Positions 36,807-37,839 of a DNA stretch of 37,839 bases are shown here, piece after piece. The DNA is from a virus. Position 1 is the first letter of the stretch; every line of letters starts with the position of its first letter. The DNA is taken from the IMG/VR virus record IMGVR_UViG_3300034062_002287, positions 1 through 37,839 of that record. One strand, 5' to 3'. The notes under the pieces are model-generated. The model saw nothing but the letters and a program-made list of their open reading frames with translations. It was not told the origin of the DNA and searched no databases. Made by a program: the position numbers and the translations under genes.

Positions 36807-37808
36807 ATGGTAAAAGAACAAGAAGTAAAAGAAAATTATGCAATCTATAATGGCGATTGCATGGAGGTCGTAAGCACCTTAAAAACAGAATCAATTGACT
36901 TAGTAATTTATTCACCTCCGTTTGCAGGTTTATACAATTATTCAAGTAGTGAAAAAGATTTTTCTAATTGTGAAAACAAAGAACAATTTTTGCAACAATA
37001 TGAATTTTTAGTAGAGCAATTGTCGAGGGTAACAAAGCCGGGCAGAATAAACGCTGTTCACGTTACAGATGTTTTTGATAATACTTGTAGGCTTTGGGAT
37101 TTTCCACACGAGGTTATTAAGATTCACGAAAAGTTTGGATTTGAATACAGAAACAGAATAACTATTTGGAAAGAGCCTTTAAAAGTAAGAATGAGAACAA
37201 TGGTTCAATCTTTAATGCACAAATTTATAGTTGAGGATTCAACAAAATGTTTTACTGCTATGCCTGATTATGTTTTAGTATTTACAAAAAAAGGTGAAAA
37301 TGAAGTACCAGTAACACATCCATTTGGAATAAATTATTATGCAGGCGAAATTCCAATTTTGCCAAACATTTTAAGGGCTTGGAACAATGCAAATAACTCA
37401 GACTTAAACGAAGAACAACTTTGGGAACATTTAAACAACATAAACAAAGAAGATAAAATCACAAAGTTAAATCACTACATTTGGCAAAGGTATGCTTCGA
37501 GTGTTTGGGATGATATTAGAATTGATAATGTTCTACCTTTTAGAGATTCCAAAGAAGAAGATGACGAAAAGCATGTACACCCTTTACAATTAGATGTAAT
37601 TGATAGATTGGTAGAATTGTATTCAAATCCTAATGAAGTTGTTTTAACTCCTTTTGCAGGGGTTGGAAGTGAGGTTTATTCTCCATTGTCTTTAGGTCGC
37701 AAAGCTATTGGTATTGAATTAAAGGATTCCTACTATAAGCAAATGAAAATAAATATTAAGGAAGTTAAAAGTAGATTTGTAGAAAAGAAACAAATTTCTG
37801 CATTCTAA
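36807..37808 (+). CDS. DNA methyltransferase, beta class (N4-cytosine/N6-adenine)
   Basis: A 333-aa enzyme. YNGDCMEVV (14-22) resembles the motif III region, the catalytic motif IV is SPPF (36-39), and motif I FAGVG (283-287) lies near the C-terminus. The order IV then I marks beta-class amino-methyltransferases. SPPF rather than DPPY favours N4-cytosine, though N6-adenine is possible. A long middle region (about 100-270) likely contains target recognition. No restriction partner is present, so it probably protects phage DNA from host restriction or regulates it, with the adjoining helicase as partner. The last 96 bases are repeated at the left end of the window. Confidence 0.88.
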   Translation: MVKEQEVKENYAIYNGDCMEVVSTLKTESIDLVIYSPPFAGLYNYSSSEKDFSNCENKEQFLQQYEFLVEQLSRVTKPGRINAVHVTDVFDNTCRLWDFPHEVIKIHEKFGFEYRNRITIWKEPLKVRMRTMVQSLMHKFIVEDSTKCFTAMPDYVLVFTKKGENEVPVTHPFGINYYAGEIPILPNILRAWNNANNSDLNEEQLWEHLNNINKEDKITKLNHYIWQRYASSVWDDIRIDNVLPFRDSKEEDDEKHVHPLQLDVIDRLVELYSNPNEVVLTPFAGVGSEVYSPLSLGRKAIGIELKDSYYKQMKINIKEVKSRFVEKKQISAF

Positions 37809-37839
37809 TTCATTTGCAGATTAAAAAAATAATCCGTAA
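37713..37839. repeat. Terminal direct repeat, right copy (circular-contig overlap)
   Basis: Identical to bases 1-127. Joining 37712 to 1 makes a seamless circle in which the methyltransferase is followed by leader element B and the replication genes. Confidence 0.9.

Overview
The window is the complete genome of a tailed, siphovirus-like phage of a Bacteroidetes (probably flavobacterial) host. Its first and last 127 bases are identical, which is what a circular contig looks like when cut open with the assembler's k-mer overlap retained, so the unique circular length is 37,712 bp. The host assignment rests on three things. The DNA is strongly AT-rich. Gene starts lack Shine-Dalgarno sequences and have A-rich leaders instead. 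Eight intergenic sites match the Bacteroidetes promoter pattern TTG-(about 16-26 nt)-TANNTTTG. Every credible gene lies on the + strand. No integrase, tRNA gene or CRISPR array was seen, so a virulent lifestyle is most likely.

Layout. 97-3174: a structured non-coding leader, two small unknown genes, a winged-helix replication protein carrying an 11-bp iteron array inside its gene (a candidate lambda-type origin), and a T7 gp4/DnaB-like primase-helicase. 3301-5460: an unknown gene, a small NPKGAG-type protein, and small and large terminase. 5498-7091: an unknown gene, a GT2-like glycosyltransferase and a SAM methyltransferase. 7095-14017: small proteins, a tail assembly chaperone pair made by a probable -1 ribosomal frameshift, the tape measure and tail-tip proteins. 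14019-14870: a second glycosyltransferase. 14928-20340: portal (with a zinc-ribbon-like insert), MuF-like protein, scaffold and major capsid. 20346-25534: head-tail joining proteins, two paralogous major tail proteins separated by an intrinsic terminator, and a tail fibre. 25555-29594: lysis cassette (several small membrane proteins, M15 peptidase endolysin, probable unimolecular spanin) with a metallophosphoesterase in its midst, closed by a terminator at 29608. 29737-37808: early genes. These are a PP-loop/PAPS-reductase-like protein behind an attC-like hairpin, an XRE regulator, a DnaA-domain-IV protein, NinG, a DUF3127-like protein, an ERF recombinase, Gp157-like and NinB-like proteins, then an SNF2-type helicase and a beta-class DNA methyltransferase. 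Transcription then runs across the circular junction into the replication genes.

The most unusual signal is a pair of structured leader RNAs, one before the helicase-methyltransferase genes (35335-35418) and one before the replication genes (163-256). In both, a long hairpin begins with (A)AACCCTC, its apical loop is complementary to an upstream segment (a pseudoknot in one, a perfect six-base kissing loop in the other), and the hairpin ends 16-17 nt before a start codon, with a similar 3' tail. They look like two members of one undescribed regulatory RNA family that ties together the helicase-methyltransferase pair and the replication operon.

Functional calls come from reading motifs and remembered family features; no database search was possible.
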